64,000 bases of DNA from Pelagibius sp050330205 (GCA_050330205.1 JBHJOA010000075.1:9084-73083); one strand, 5' to 3'. Shown: positions 1 through 8,260, numbered from the stretch's first letter. Notes: generated by a model from the sequence alone, not told the origin. Numbers and translations: made by a program.

Positions 1-564
1 GTCCTCTTTTGTGATCGTACCGGCACGCCGTTCGTCCCAGAATTTGAACCCATCGGTGCCGGAGCCGAGAACCTTTCCCTTGTAGTTGCCACGCAGCATC
101 GGCCCGGCAGGAACGTAGACGAAGGGAATGCCCATGGAGAGAGCGCCCATCACCAGGCCGGGCGTGGTCTTGTCGCAGCCCCCCATTAGCACCGCGCCGT
201 CGACGGGATGGCAGCGCAGAAGCTCTTCCGCCTCCATTGCCAGCATGTTTCGATAGAGCATCGTCGTGGGCTTCACGAAGTTCTCGGAGAGCGATAGTGC
301 CGGCAGCTCCAGCGGAAAACCGCCGGCCTGGAAGACCCCACGCTTGATGTCTTCCACCCGGTGCTTAAAGTGCATGTGGCAGGGTTGCGCATCGGACCAA
401 GTGTTGAGAATAGCGATGACCGGCTTGCCTTCCCAGTCCTCGGGCGCATATCCCATCTGCATGGTGCGCGAACGATGCCCGAACGACCTGAGGTCATCCG
501 GCGCCATCCAGCGCGCACTACGCAGGTCGCTGTACTCTTTCTTACTTTTCCTGAGTTGGGTCAT
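1..564 (-). CDS. IlvD/Edd family dehydratase, N-terminal part (cut by window edge)
   Basis: 188 codons are present; the gene runs off the left end, so only about the first third of a usual ~570-600 residue protein is visible. The family removes water from sugar acids or dihydroxy acids using an Fe-S cluster. Two cluster motifs are visible: NTWSDAQPCHMHF (near residue 53) and GCDKTTPGLVMG (near residue 124), each with a cluster-type cysteine. The start is the ATG at 564, preceded by GAGAGA. It follows a small membrane ORF and a TRAP transporter on the same strand, which suggests catabolism of an imported sugar acid. The N-terminus resembles arabinonate/gluconate-type dehydratases more than biosynthetic IlvD, but substrate is inference. 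Confidence 0.85.
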   Translation of the reverse strand, partial: MTQLRKSKKEYSDLRSARWMAPDDLRSFGHRSRTMQMGYAPEDWEGKPVIAILNTWSDAQPCHMHFKHRVEDIKRGVFQAGGFPLELPALSLSENFVKPTTMLYRNMLAMEAEELLRCHPVDGAVLMGGCDKTTPGLVMGALSMGIPFVYVPAGPMLRGNYKGKVLGSGTDGFKFWDERRAGTITKED

Positions 565-576
565 CGCGTCTCTCTG

Positions 577-699
577 TCAGGCAAAGCCCTTGGCAAGGGC
601 GAACATGACACCGATCAGCAGGGCCGCCAGCAGCACGCCTGCACCCCATGCCCAAAGCCCGTAGGCATCCATGTCCGCCTTGCTGTCGCGTCCGATCAT
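577..699 (-). CDS. 40-residue single-span membrane peptide
   Basis: A 41-codon frame starts with ATG at 699 and stops with TGA at 577-579. It fills the space between the TRAP permease (22 bases upstream) and the dehydratase (12 bases downstream). A good AAAGGA ribosome site lies a few bases before the ATG. The product has a short charged N-terminus (MIGRDSKADMDAYG) and then one hydrophobic segment, roughly residues 15-37, ending in KGFA. Its position suggests an accessory of the TRAP transporter, perhaps a small stabilising subunit, but that is inference. I do not recognise a family. Confidence 0.6.
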   Translation of the reverse strand: MIGRDSKADMDAYGLWAWGAGVLLAALLIGVMFALAKGFA

Positions 700-720
700 C
701 GTTCAGTCCTTTCTTACGGC

Positions 721-2811
721 TCATCCACCGAGAGTTTCGGGCAGCCAGAGTGCGATCTGCGGGAACATCATGACCAGAACCAGACCGACGATCTGCAGCA
801 CGATGAAGGGCAGTACTGCAATGAAGATTTCCTGAAGGCTTACGTCCTTGGGCGCTACCGACTTCAACCAGAAGCAGGCCGGGCCGAAGGGCGGAGAAAG
901 GAAATAGATCTGAATGTTCATCACGAAGAGGATGCCGAACCAGATCTTTGCCTGATCAGGGGTGAGCCCCAGCTCGGGCGCCAAGGTCATCACAACCGGC
1001 GCGAAGACGGGAACCGTAATGAAGACAATGGCGATCCATTCCATGAAGGTGCCAAGCACGATCAGGATCGCCATCATCACCAGGATAATCCCCATTGCCG
1101 GCAGACCCAAGTCCAGGAAAAGAGAGCGCATGAAATCGCCTCCCCCGACCAGGTTAAAGATGCCGACAAAAGAGACGGCGCCGAGAATCAGCCAGATGAT
1201 GGTACCTACCGTCGTCATGGATCCCATAAGGGCTGCCTGCAGTACGGGCCACTTCATCTCGTGGCGCACCGCAGCCACAACGATAGCACCGATGCATCCG
1301 ACCGCCGCCGCTTCCGTCACCGAGGCAATCCCGGCATAGATGGAGCCCATGACTGCGCCGATCAGGGCGATGCAGAGCAGAACCGCACTCATGCGCGCCC
1401 GCGAGAGCTTGTTGGACTTCCCGGTTATGGCCTCGACCTCCTTGGCGGTCGGGGCCAGGGATGGATTCAGGTTTACTCTTAGCAACACGTAGAGGGCATA
1501 GAAGGCAGCAAGCATCACCCCTGGCACCGCGCCGGCCATGAAGAGGTCACCTATGCCGACCTCGGCCGAAAGGCCATAGACGATCATGATGATGGACGGC
1601 GGGATGAGGGTGGCCAACGCACCCGAGGCGCAGATCAGGCCGATGGCCAGCTTGCGGTCGTAGCCGAGACGAAACATCTGCGGCAAAGCTACAAGCCCGA
1701 GCATCACGATTTCGCCACCCATGACGCCGGACATGGCCGCCAGGATTACAGCCACAACCACAGTCTGTACCGCGACGCCACCGCGGAGATTGCCCGCGAA
1801 GATCGACATGGCATCGAAAAGGTCTTCAGCGATTCCCGCGCGCTCCAGGATCGAGGCCATCAGCACGAAGAAGGGTATGGCGACCAGAGAGTAGTGATCG
1901 AGCAGGCCGGCGGCATTGGTCGATACCAGGTAGAGGCCGCGCGGCCCGAAGAAGGCCACCGCCATCAGAACCGACACGATCAGCGTAACGATGCCCAGCG
2001 GCATTCCGGTCATCATCAGCGCCACCAGCAGCGCCACCATGACCAGGGAGACCGTGGCGAGGTCGTAGGAGCGCGCATCAAGAGCGCCGCTGAAGTTGAG
2101 GGCTTCGGCGATGCTTGAGAAGAACACCTGCGGCGCCCCCAGGGCTCCGTCAGGGCCGACGTAGTGCCCCAGCAGCCCCGAAGCGAAGTAGATCACCATC
2201 AGCGCAGCGAGGACCTTGACTACCAACCGGCAGCTCGGCGAGGTGAACTGTCGATGCAGGTTCACGGTGAGTTGTGCGAGGTAAAGGAAGCCGCCGACGA
2301 CAAGTAGGGTCTTCATAAGCGTCGGCATTGGCGAGTTGAAAGCGCTACCGGTGCGCTCAACATGGCCAATGGCCGTGTAGGCGCGCAACGTGGCGTCGCT
2401 CAGCAGAAGAAACAGTGCGACGACGCCGACAAGCTTTGCGAAGAGATCCAGCCACCAGCGCACGCGTTCGGAGGCCAAGACATGAAAGACTGTAATGCCG
2501 ATGTGGCGCTGCTTCAGCGTTACATAGCCCGAAGACATCATCCAGGTCGCCGCGCAAAGCACCATGACGACCTCGAAGGCCCATTGGGTCGGAGCATTGA
2601 ACACGTATCTTGCCACCACCTCCCACAAGGTGGCGCAGGCCGCCACCAAATATAGGACGGAGACGGCGATTCCGGAGAAGTGGCTGATATGATCGATGAT
2701 CGTGTAATCGGCGCGCTGCACGACCGCTTCCTCGTGCAGTGGATCGTCAGCGGCGACTTCGATTTCGGTATCGGCCAGTGTCTGAGGGGAGCTCGTCATC
2801 GCTGCAACCAT
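721..2811 (-). CDS. TRAP transporter fused permease DctQM
   Basis: 696 residues combine both membrane subunits of a tripartite ATP-independent periplasmic transporter. Residues ~35-210 form the four-span DctQ-like small subunit (AATWMMSSGYVTLKQRHIG region). Residues ~235-690 form the DctM-like large subunit with about 12 spans. Uptake is normally driven by a Na+ or H+ gradient with substrate delivered by DctP, encoded just upstream. Starts at 2811 and 2799 are both possible; neither has a strong ribosome site. The fusion is a known architecture. Substrate cannot be read from sequence; the downstream dehydratase points to a sugar acid. Confidence 0.9.
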   Translation of the reverse strand: MVAAMTSSPQTLADTEIEVAADDPLHEEAVVQRADYTIIDHISHFSGIAVSVLYLVAACATLWEVVARYVFNAPTQWAFEVVMVLCAATWMMSSGYVTLKQRHIGITVFHVLASERVRWWLDLFAKLVGVVALFLLLSDATLRAYTAIGHVERTGSAFNSPMPTLMKTLLVVGGFLYLAQLTVNLHRQFTSPSCRLVVKVLAALMVIYFASGLLGHYVGPDGALGAPQVFFSSIAEALNFSGALDARSYDLATVSLVMVALLVALMMTGMPLGIVTLIVSVLMAVAFFGPRGLYLVSTNAAGLLDHYSLVAIPFFVLMASILERAGIAEDLFDAMSIFAGNLRGGVAVQTVVVAVILAAMSGVMGGEIVMLGLVALPQMFRLGYDRKLAIGLICASGALATLIPPSIIMIVYGLSAEVGIGDLFMAGAVPGVMLAAFYALYVLLRVNLNPSLAPTAKEVEAITGKSNKLSRARMSAVLLCIALIGAVMGSIYAGIASVTEAAAVGCIGAIVVAAVRHEMKWPVLQAALMGSMTTVGTIIWLILGAVSFVGIFNLVGGGDFMRSLFLDLGLPAMGIILVMMAILIVLGTFMEWIAIVFITVPVFAPVVMTLAPELGLTPDQAKIWFGILFVMNIQIYFLSPPFGPACFWLKSVAPKDVSLQEIFIAVLPFIVLQIVGLVLVMMFPQIALWLPETLGG

Positions 2812-2916
2812 GGCCAGTTCTGGTGCGCGCCGGGCAGACCTCGGCGGCGGGCGGTGAGTTCCGGCGCCACCGCTTCCGGAGTAGCGGATGGCGCAGGCAG
2901 GATGCCCACTGCGATC

Positions 2917-2944
2917 GTCCCGGCCGCGCGAACGTGGCCGGGAC
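2917..2944 (-). promoter_or_regulatory. Stem-loop between dctP and dctQM
   Basis: A perfect 9-bp stem (GTCCCGGCC / GGCCGGGAC) with a 10-base loop lies 14 bases after the dctP stop. There is no U-run, so it is not a canonical terminator. Such hairpins between a binding-protein gene and its permease often protect the upstream mRNA and lower permease expression; that role is inferred here. Confidence 0.55.
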
Positions 2945-2958
2945 TTTAGCAGGCTTGG

Positions 2959-4008
2959 CTAGAACTCCGGACCGAGTAGGCCGAGTTGCTTCATGAACTC
3001 GATGTGGGAATTGTAGACTTCCTGGGCCGACTCCGAAGCAGCAGCGAAGTCCTTCCAGGCGCCGACCGCAATCTCGCGGAACTTGTCGCGCTCTTCCTGT
3101 GGCCAGTCGATGACGGTAACGCTGCCGGCCGCCTTGTCGCGGGCGACGAGCGCGCGATCCTCCATGTCGACGATCCGGCGCATGTCATTGTAGGCTGCGA
3201 GGTACCACGTCTCCAGCGCGGCCTGCTCCGCCGGGGTCAGTTTGTCCCAGGTATCCTGCGAAATGGTAAACTGCAGAATGGGTGTCGAATGGATGCCCGG
3301 GAAGATGGGATACTTCGCAACCTTGTGGAGCCCGTTGGCGTCATTGTTCGCATAGGCCGAGTTGTCGGCAGCATCGATGACACCCTTTTCCAGAGAGGTG
3401 TAGACCTCGGATCCGGGCAGCGAGACCGGCGAGGCGCCGGCACGCTTGAAGATCTCGGCCGCGAGCCCCTCCGGCGAGCGCACCTTGACGCCCTTGAAGT
3501 CGGCAACGCCTCGGATCGGAACTTTTGAAACAAAAGCCTCGCGGGCGTAAGCACCGCAACCGACCACCTTCACTCCCGGCTGAAACTTGTCGAAAAGCGC
3601 CTGCAGCATCTCCTTGCCGCCACCCAATGCACAGTAGGCCTGGATCTGGTCGGCGCTGTCGTAACCGGCGATCAGGTCGCCCATCAGGGCAAAGGCAGGA
3701 TCCCGCCCGGCGAAGTAGTTGATCGAGGTGAGGTCGCCATCAAGGATGCCCATGGAGACCGCCTCCGGTGTCTCGCGGTGGGGCACTACCGCTCCGATCG
3801 GCAGCAATTCGATTTCCAGCGAGCCACCGGTCATCTCCTTCAGCTTCGGTACCCACTTTTCATTCAGAAACGCCAGCGTGAAATGGCTGGCCGTCGAACT
3901 TGTCTGGACCTTGAGAGTGCGAGCCTCCGCGGTGGCGCCAAGCCCGATTCCAAGGACTGTGGCCAACATCAGCGCCTTGGACAGAAAGCCTAACCTCTTG
4001 AATTCCAT
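2959..4008 (-). CDS. dctP: TRAP transporter substrate-binding protein DctP
   Basis: 349 residues. A Sec signal peptide occupies about residues 1-29 (KALMLATVLGIGLGATAEA), followed by a DctP fold with the family arginine region near GVADFKGVKVRSPEG and the helix containing YTSLEKGVIDAAD. The ATG at 4008 is chosen because GGGAGGGAAC sits directly before it; a longer frame to 4065 lacks both this ribosome site and a proper signal-peptide N-terminus. The protein binds the substrate in the periplasm and delivers it to DctQM. It is first in its operon and divergent from the GntR regulator across a palindromic operator. Substrate unknown. Confidence 0.9.
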   Translation of the reverse strand: MEFKRLGFLSKALMLATVLGIGLGATAEARTLKVQTSSTASHFTLAFLNEKWVPKLKEMTGGSLEIELLPIGAVVPHRETPEAVSMGILDGDLTSINYFAGRDPAFALMGDLIAGYDSADQIQAYCALGGGKEMLQALFDKFQPGVKVVGCGAYAREAFVSKVPIRGVADFKGVKVRSPEGLAAEIFKRAGASPVSLPGSEVYTSLEKGVIDAADNSAYANNDANGLHKVAKYPIFPGIHSTPILQFTISQDTWDKLTPAEQAALETWYLAAYNDMRRIVDMEDRALVARDKAAGSVTVIDWPQEERDKFREIAVGAWKDFAAASESAQEVYNSHIEFMKQLGLLGPEF

Positions 4009-4073
4009 AGTTCCCTCCCCTTTTAGGGCTTTGTCGATTGGCGGCTGCCGGGCGACAGCGCTCACCTTATGTG

Positions 4074-4108
4074 GTCAACTAGTATATTAGTTGACTAGTT
4101 GAATCAAC
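4074..4108. promoter_or_regulatory. Palindromic operator between dctP and the GntR regulator
   Basis: GTCAACTA (4074-4081) and TAGTTGAC (4088-4095) are perfect inverted arms around a 6-base AT-rich spacer. A second palindrome GTTGA-A-TCAAC follows at 4098-4108, and the half-site AGTTGA recurs between them. It sits in the AT-rich divergent intergenic region where a dimeric GntR/FCD protein would be expected to bind. Binding by the adjacent regulator is inference. Confidence 0.65.
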
Positions 4109-4176
4109 GGGAATCATGCGCTATTTAGATTCCAAGGTCTCGACCGATCCGCCCCCTCAGCCAATAGGCAGCATCC

Positions 4177-4908
4177 ATGGCTCTCTCAACTTCGGACGAC
4201 CGCCTGGCGCCAACCGGCAACTTTCTCTCCAACCGGACGGACTCGGCGCCCGCGGCGCAGCGCATCTACGACACGCTGCGCGAGCGCATCGTCAACCTGG
4301 ATCTGCCGCCGGGCGCGACGCTGTCTCGGGTGGAGTTGGCCAAGCTCTTCGATGTCAGCCTGACGCCGATCCGCGAGGCGATGCAGCGCCTGGAGCAGGA
4401 CGGCCTGATCCGCATTGTCCCGCAGTCCAAGACCGTGGTGACGAAGATCGACGTCACGCAGCTGTACGAGACGCATTTCCTGCGAGTCGCCGTGGAGGCC
4501 GAGGTGGCCAGGCGCCTGGCGGAGACGCCCGATCCGGCGCTGGTCAAAAAAGCGCGCGCAATCCTGACCATGCAGGAAACGCTGGTCGATAATCTCGAGG
4601 AGATCAATCTCTTCAACGATCTCGATGAGGCTTTCCACCAGACGCTCTTTGCCGGTGTCAGGCAATTGAATCTGCATGCGATGTTGAAGGCCAAGGCGGG
4701 GCATCTGTCACGCGTGCGCCGCCTGGATCTGCCGAAGGAAGGCAAGGTGCGAAAAATCATGCGGGGCCACTGGGCGGTCCTGGAGGCAATCGAGGCGGGC
4801 GACCCACTGGCAGCCCAGGAAGCGATGCGCGAGCACTTGGCCGGTACAGTCAAGCGCATCGAGGAGATGCGGCGCGAGCACCCTAGTTACTTCAAGGAAG
4901 TGACCTAA
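4177..4908 (+). CDS. GntR family transcriptional regulator (FCD type)
   Basis: 243 residues. The N-terminal winged helix spans about residues 27-95 (AQRIYDTLRERIVNLDLPPG, then LAKLFDVSLTPIREAMQRLE). The C-terminal all-helical FCD ligand domain spans about 100-235, with the metal-ligand style FNDLDEAFHQTLF and a later histidine-rich helix (GHWAVLEAI). FCD regulators usually bind a carboxylate or sugar acid and repress the divergent catabolic operon, which fits the TRAP/dehydratase neighbours. The ATG at 4177 has only a weak AGGCA upstream. Confidence 0.9.
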   Translation: MALSTSDDRLAPTGNFLSNRTDSAPAAQRIYDTLRERIVNLDLPPGATLSRVELAKLFDVSLTPIREAMQRLEQDGLIRIVPQSKTVVTKIDVTQLYETHFLRVAVEAEVARRLAETPDPALVKKARAILTMQETLVDNLEEINLFNDLDEAFHQTLFAGVRQLNLHAMLKAKAGHLSRVRRLDLPKEGKVRKIMRGHWAVLEAIEAGDPLAAQEAMREHLAGTVKRIEEMRREHPSYFKEVT

Positions 4909-5024
4909 ACCTGACGTGGCAGCCCCGGAGGCGCCATGCGATCACACGAGCAGGCGTCCGCTCCGTGTCCGACGTCTCAAACTGTCCCATGAGCGCTGAC
5001 GCCTTCTGTCATCGGACGTAGGTG

Positions 5025-5567
5025 TCAAGCGCCGTTCCTCAGATCATCCCGTGGCAGGCTCACGCTTCTGTCCGTGGTCATCTTGTCGTCCGCCGCAATG
5101 ATGGAGGCTGTTCGCTCAAGAAAGAGGAACAACCTCATAGCCTCAAGAGTTGATATTGCGGTGGCAGGAAGACAGCGGTCCAGGTCGTCACCCTCGGGGA
5201 TGATCCCCCGGTGCACCTGGAGCCCACTCAGGAGCCCCTGGACCGCCTGCTCATCGGTGAGGCGGGGCAAGACCGGCGAGGGACCGCCACCGATCCCCAC
5301 TGATCCACGGGCTAGCCATTCATCGATCCATGATCGGAGTTCATCATCGGTGTGGGACCGAAATCGACCGGCCCGGATATCTTCGATGGTTCGATTTGTC
5401 TCTGCCAGGAACGGCAGGATTAGCCGCTCGGCTTCGGTCCGGGATGTAGTGCCGAGGGACTTTTGCCACATCGATTTGCCGACCTGATCCCGGCAGTCCC
5501 GTGGTACTTCCCGGCGGAACCAAAACACGCCTGAGCGGGGGTGCTTCCAGGGCTTGGACATAGCCAT
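5025..5567 (-). pseudogene. Tyrosine recombinase (integrase) N-terminal remnant
   Basis: 180 codons matching the N-terminal region of phage-type integrases that begin with a KPWKHPRSGVFWFRREVP-type stretch and SLGTTSRTEAE. Usual length is about 380-450 residues. The catalytic domain with the R..HxxR..Y residues is absent, and only 116 bases separate its stop from the GntR gene, so it has been deleted. It lies immediately beyond the 3' end of tRNA-Glu, the usual location of an island integrase. Starts at 5567 or 5561 are equivalent. A 9-base direct repeat (TCTGTATCA at 5569 and 5581) overlaps its start region. Confidence 0.75.
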
Positions 5568-5653
5568 TTCTGTATCACAATCTGTATCAGTGCCAAATCC
5601 AAAAGCACTGGAATTACAGATGGATAAAGCACTTCAATGGCTTGGGATAGGAA

Positions 5654-5729
5654 TGGCGTCCCCTAGGGGAGTCGAACCCCTGTTTTCGCCGTGAGAGGGC
5701 GACGTCCTAGGCCACTAGACGAAGGGGAC
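5654..5729 (-). tRNA. tRNA-Glu (anticodon CTC)
   Basis: 76 bases including an encoded CCA. The acceptor stem is GTCCCCT / AGGGGAC, the anticodon loop reads CTCTCAC, and the T-arm contains GGGGTTCGACTCCCC. Discriminator base is G. Its 3' end faces the integrase remnant, making it the probable attachment site of the island to its left. Confidence 0.97.
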
Positions 5730-5817
5730 CAATGGCCGGAAGGCCGGTTGTGTAGCCCAAGATCCGGCCCCGCGCAACCCCCTCTGCCGCACCCCCCTCC
5801 GGCGCCCCCTGCCCGCC

Positions 5818-6138
5818 CTACTGCGCGCCCCCCGGTACGGCGCGGATGCGGCCGAGCAGGCGCCCGCCGGCCAGGTCCACCACCAGCACCTGCTGGCAGT
5901 CGCGCTCGGCCAGGCCGTCGAGGCGGATCACCAGGCGCTCGCCGTTCAGCTCCGTGCCGGCGATGGCGCAGCCCTCGGGCACCGCCAGGTCCAGGGTCGC
6001 CGGGCCGCCGGCCCCGCCGCCGAAGCCGGCGCCGCTGCCGCCGTCGCCGCCCCGGGTGACCAGGCCGTAGACCAGCAGCGCCATGCCGGCGACGATGAGG
6101 ACGGCCATGAAGATGACCAGGGCTTTGAGCGCTTGCAT
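5818..6138 (-). CDS. Small membrane-anchored protein (DUF6476-like)
   Basis: 106 residues. One N-terminal transmembrane segment (KALVIFMAVLIVAGMALLV, residues ~4-25), a glycine-rich linker (~30-45), then a small soluble domain ending in DLAGGRLLGRIRAVPGG. It is divergent from rluD, with 54 bases between starts. This arrangement and architecture fit a short alphaproteobacterial family annotated as DUF6476, but the family name is from memory and unverified. Function unknown. Confidence 0.75.
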   Translation of the reverse strand: MQALKALVIFMAVLIVAGMALLVYGLVTRGGDGGSGAGFGGGAGGPATLDLAVPEGCAIAGTELNGERLVIRLDGLAERDCQQVLVVDLAGGRLLGRIRAVPGGAQ

Positions 6139-6192
6139 CGGTCGGGACCCCTGACTAATCACGTGAGGCGCGGGACAAGGGAGCGAGGAAGC

Positions 6193-7200
6193 ATGAGCGC
6201 CGGTTCGGGTCAAGGGGCGGCTGCGGCACGCCATGAGGTGACCGCCGGGCCGGAGGCCGCCGGCGGGCGGCTCGACCGCCTGCTGGCCGACGCCCTGCCG
6301 CAGCTCTCGCGCAGCCGCCTCAAGGCCCTCATCGAGGACGGCCGCGTGAGCAGCGCCGGCCACGCCGTCACCAGCCCGGCGGCCAAGGTGAAGGCCGGCC
6401 AAACTTTCGCCATCATCGTGCCGGAGACTCGCCCCGTCGCCCTGGAAGGCCAGGCGATTCCCCTGGAGATCCTCTACGAGGACGCCGACCTCATCGTGCT
6501 GAACAAACCCGCCGGCCTCGTCGTCCACCCTGCCGCGGGCAACCCGGACAGGACCCTGGTGAACGCCCTTATCGCCCACTGCGGGCCGGACCTGACGGGT
6601 ATCGGCAAGGGCGTCGGGGGCGAGGCACGCCCGGGCATCGTCCACCGCCTCGACAAGGACACCTCCGGCCTCATGGTCGCCGCCAAGTCCGAGGCGGCGC
6701 ACCGCGGCCTGGTCGAGCGCTTCGCCGCCCGCGACATCGAGCGCGCCTACTGGGCCCTGGTCTGGGGCCGGCCGGCGCCGGCCGAGGGAGCGATCGAAGG
6801 CAACATCGGCCGCAGCCCCCGCAACCGCAAGAAAATGGCGGTGCTGCGCCACGGCGGCCGGCCGGCCGAGACCGCCTACAGGGTGCTGAAAAGCTTCCAG
6901 AACGGCCGCGTCAGCCTCGTCGAGTGCCGCCTGAAGACCGGACGCACCCACCAGATCCGCGTCCACCTGGCGGAGATCGGCCACCCGCTGCTGGGCGACC
7001 CGCTGTACGGCCGCGGCGGAACCGCGGCGCGGCGGGCGCGTTTGCTTCCTGCAGGGGCGCAGGCCGCGCTGGCCGCCCTGGGGCGCCAGGCGCTGCACGC
7101 AAAAACCCTGGGATTCCAACACCCTGTCGGTGGGGATGTCTTGCAATTTCAGAGCGAACTACCACCTGACATAAGTGCCTTGATAAGTTCTTTGGAATGA
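6193..7200 (+). CDS. rluD: RluA-family 23S rRNA pseudouridine synthase (RluD-like)
   Basis: 335 residues. An S4 RNA-binding domain occupies about 25-80, and the synthase domain follows. The signature GIVHRLDKDTSGLMV (148-162) carries the catalytic aspartate, D154. RluD modifies helix 69 of 23S rRNA and helps ribosome assembly. The ATG at 6193 is chosen because GAGGAAGC precedes it; upstream in-frame starts lack a ribosome site. It lies just before rpoH, a common alphaproteobacterial arrangement. Assignment to RluD rather than another RluA paralogue rests on the S4 domain and context. Confidence 0.92.
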   Translation: MSAGSGQGAAAARHEVTAGPEAAGGRLDRLLADALPQLSRSRLKALIEDGRVSSAGHAVTSPAAKVKAGQTFAIIVPETRPVALEGQAIPLEILYEDADLIVLNKPAGLVVHPAAGNPDRTLVNALIAHCGPDLTGIGKGVGGEARPGIVHRLDKDTSGLMVAAKSEAAHRGLVERFAARDIERAYWALVWGRPAPAEGAIEGNIGRSPRNRKKMAVLRHGGRPAETAYRVLKSFQNGRVSLVECRLKTGRTHQIRVHLAEIGHPLLGDPLYGRGGTAARRARLLPAGAQAALAALGRQALHAKTLGFQHPVGGDVLQFQSELPPDISALISSLE

Positions 7201-7235
7201 TTTTAAATATACCTGACTAATCCAGTCAGATATAT
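7180..7235 (+). promoter_or_regulatory. rpoH promoter candidate with overlapping inverted repeat
   Basis: TTGATA (7180-7185) is followed after 18 bases by TAAATA (7204-7209), a plausible housekeeping promoter overlapping the end of rluD. An inverted repeat with 12-base arms and one mismatch (7207-7218 and 7224-7235, core CTGACT / AGTCAG) overlaps the -10 and the predicted start. It could be an operator or a hairpin at the 5' end of the mRNA. Confidence 0.5.
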
Positions 7236-7256
7236 CGGCGGCGCCGGGGGGACTCC

Positions 7257-7373
7257 ATGACAAGCCAGGACTCCCCTGTGGCGACGCCAGCTGCGGCAGC
7301 GCAGCGGACAGGCAACGGGCCACGGCCCCAAAGGCGGCCGGCAACGGCGGGAAGATCGGTTCCCTGGGAGTAA
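7257..7373 (+). CDS. Possible 38-residue rpoH leader peptide
   Basis: An ATG at 7257 opens 38 codons ending in TAA at 7371-7373, five bases before the rpoH ATG and inside its ribosome-site region. Termination here could couple translation to rpoH. The product is Pro/Arg/Ala-rich with no recognisable domain, and there is no strong ribosome site. It may be chance, so confidence is low. Confidence 0.25.
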   Translation: MTSQDSPVATPAAAAQRTGNGPRPQRRPATAGRSVPWE

Positions 7374-7378
7374 AGGTA

Positions 7379-8260
7379 ATGGCGGCAAAAGTTCCGGTTC
7401 TCGTTCCCGAAGGCAATCTCAGCGGTTACCTGCAGGAAATCCGCAAGTTCCCGATGCTGGAACAGGACGAGGAGTACATGCTCGCCAAGTCCTGGCGCGA
7501 GCGCGGCGATACCGAGGCCGCGCACAAGCTGGTGACCTCGCACCTGCGGCTGGTCGCCAAGATCGCCATGGGCTACCGCGGCTACGGCCTGCCGCTCTCC
7601 GAACTGGTCTCCGAGGGCAACGTCGGCATGATGCAGGCGGTCAAGCGCTTCGACCCGGAGCGCGGCTTCCGCCTCGCCACCTACGCCATGTGGTGGATCC
7701 GCGCCTCGATCCAGGAGTATATCCTGCACTCCTGGTCGCTGGTGAAGATGGGTACCACCGCCTCGCAGAAGAAGCTGTTCTTCAACCTGCGCCGGCTGAA
7801 GGGCCAGCTGAAGGCGATGGAGGAAGGCGACCTGCATCCGGAGAACCTCTCCAAGATCGCCGAGACCCTGGGCGTGCCGGAGCAGGACGTGGTGGCGATG
7901 AACCGCCGCCTCTCGGCGCCGGACCACTCCCTCAACGCGCCGCTGCGCATCGACGGTGACGGCGAATGGCAGGATTGGCTGGTCGACGACACCGATGACC
8001 AGGAGACCATGCTCGCCGAGTCGGAGGAGATGGGCAAACGCCGCGCCCTGCTGAAAACGGCCATGGCCAACCTCAACGAGCGCGAACGCCATATTCTCGA
8101 GGAGCGCCGGCTGAAAGACGAGCCGACGACACTGGAGGACCTCTCCCAGGAATACGGCATCAGCCGCGAGCGCGTGCGTCAGATCGAGGTGCGCGCCTTC
8201 GAGAAGCTGCAGAAGGCGATCCGCAACGCCGCCATCGAGGAACGCCTGGCGATCAGCTGA
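7379..8260 (+). CDS. rpoH: RNA polymerase sigma-32 factor RpoH
   Basis: 293 residues, the usual length. Region 2 includes LVTSHLRLVAKIAMGYRGYG and the RpoH-box-like segment around QKKLFFNLRRLKGQL (~127-141), which is diagnostic of sigma-32. Region 4 ends with EYGISRERVRQIEVRAFEKL. It directs RNA polymerase to heat-shock promoters; a matching promoter is visible before hsp20 at 57236. The ATG is preceded by GGGAGTAAAGGTA. The ~140-base leader is GC-rich and contains an inverted repeat, consistent with regulated translation, though no thermometer fold is proven. Confidence 0.97.
   Translation: MAAKVPVLVPEGNLSGYLQEIRKFPMLEQDEEYMLAKSWRERGDTEAAHKLVTSHLRLVAKIAMGYRGYGLPLSELVSEGNVGMMQAVKRFDPERGFRLATYAMWWIRASIQEYILHSWSLVKMGTTASQKKLFFNLRRLKGQLKAMEEGDLHPENLSKIAETLGVPEQDVVAMNRRLSAPDHSLNAPLRIDGDGEWQDWLVDDTDDQETMLAESEEMGKRRALLKTAMANLNERERHILEERRLKDEPTTLEDLSQEYGISRERVRQIEVRAFEKLQKAIRNAAIEERLAIS

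Noticed and set aside
5818..7146. 442-codon minus-strand frame covering rluD
   Set aside because: Only its last 106 codons (from 6138) form a plausible protein with its own start; the rest mirrors rluD.
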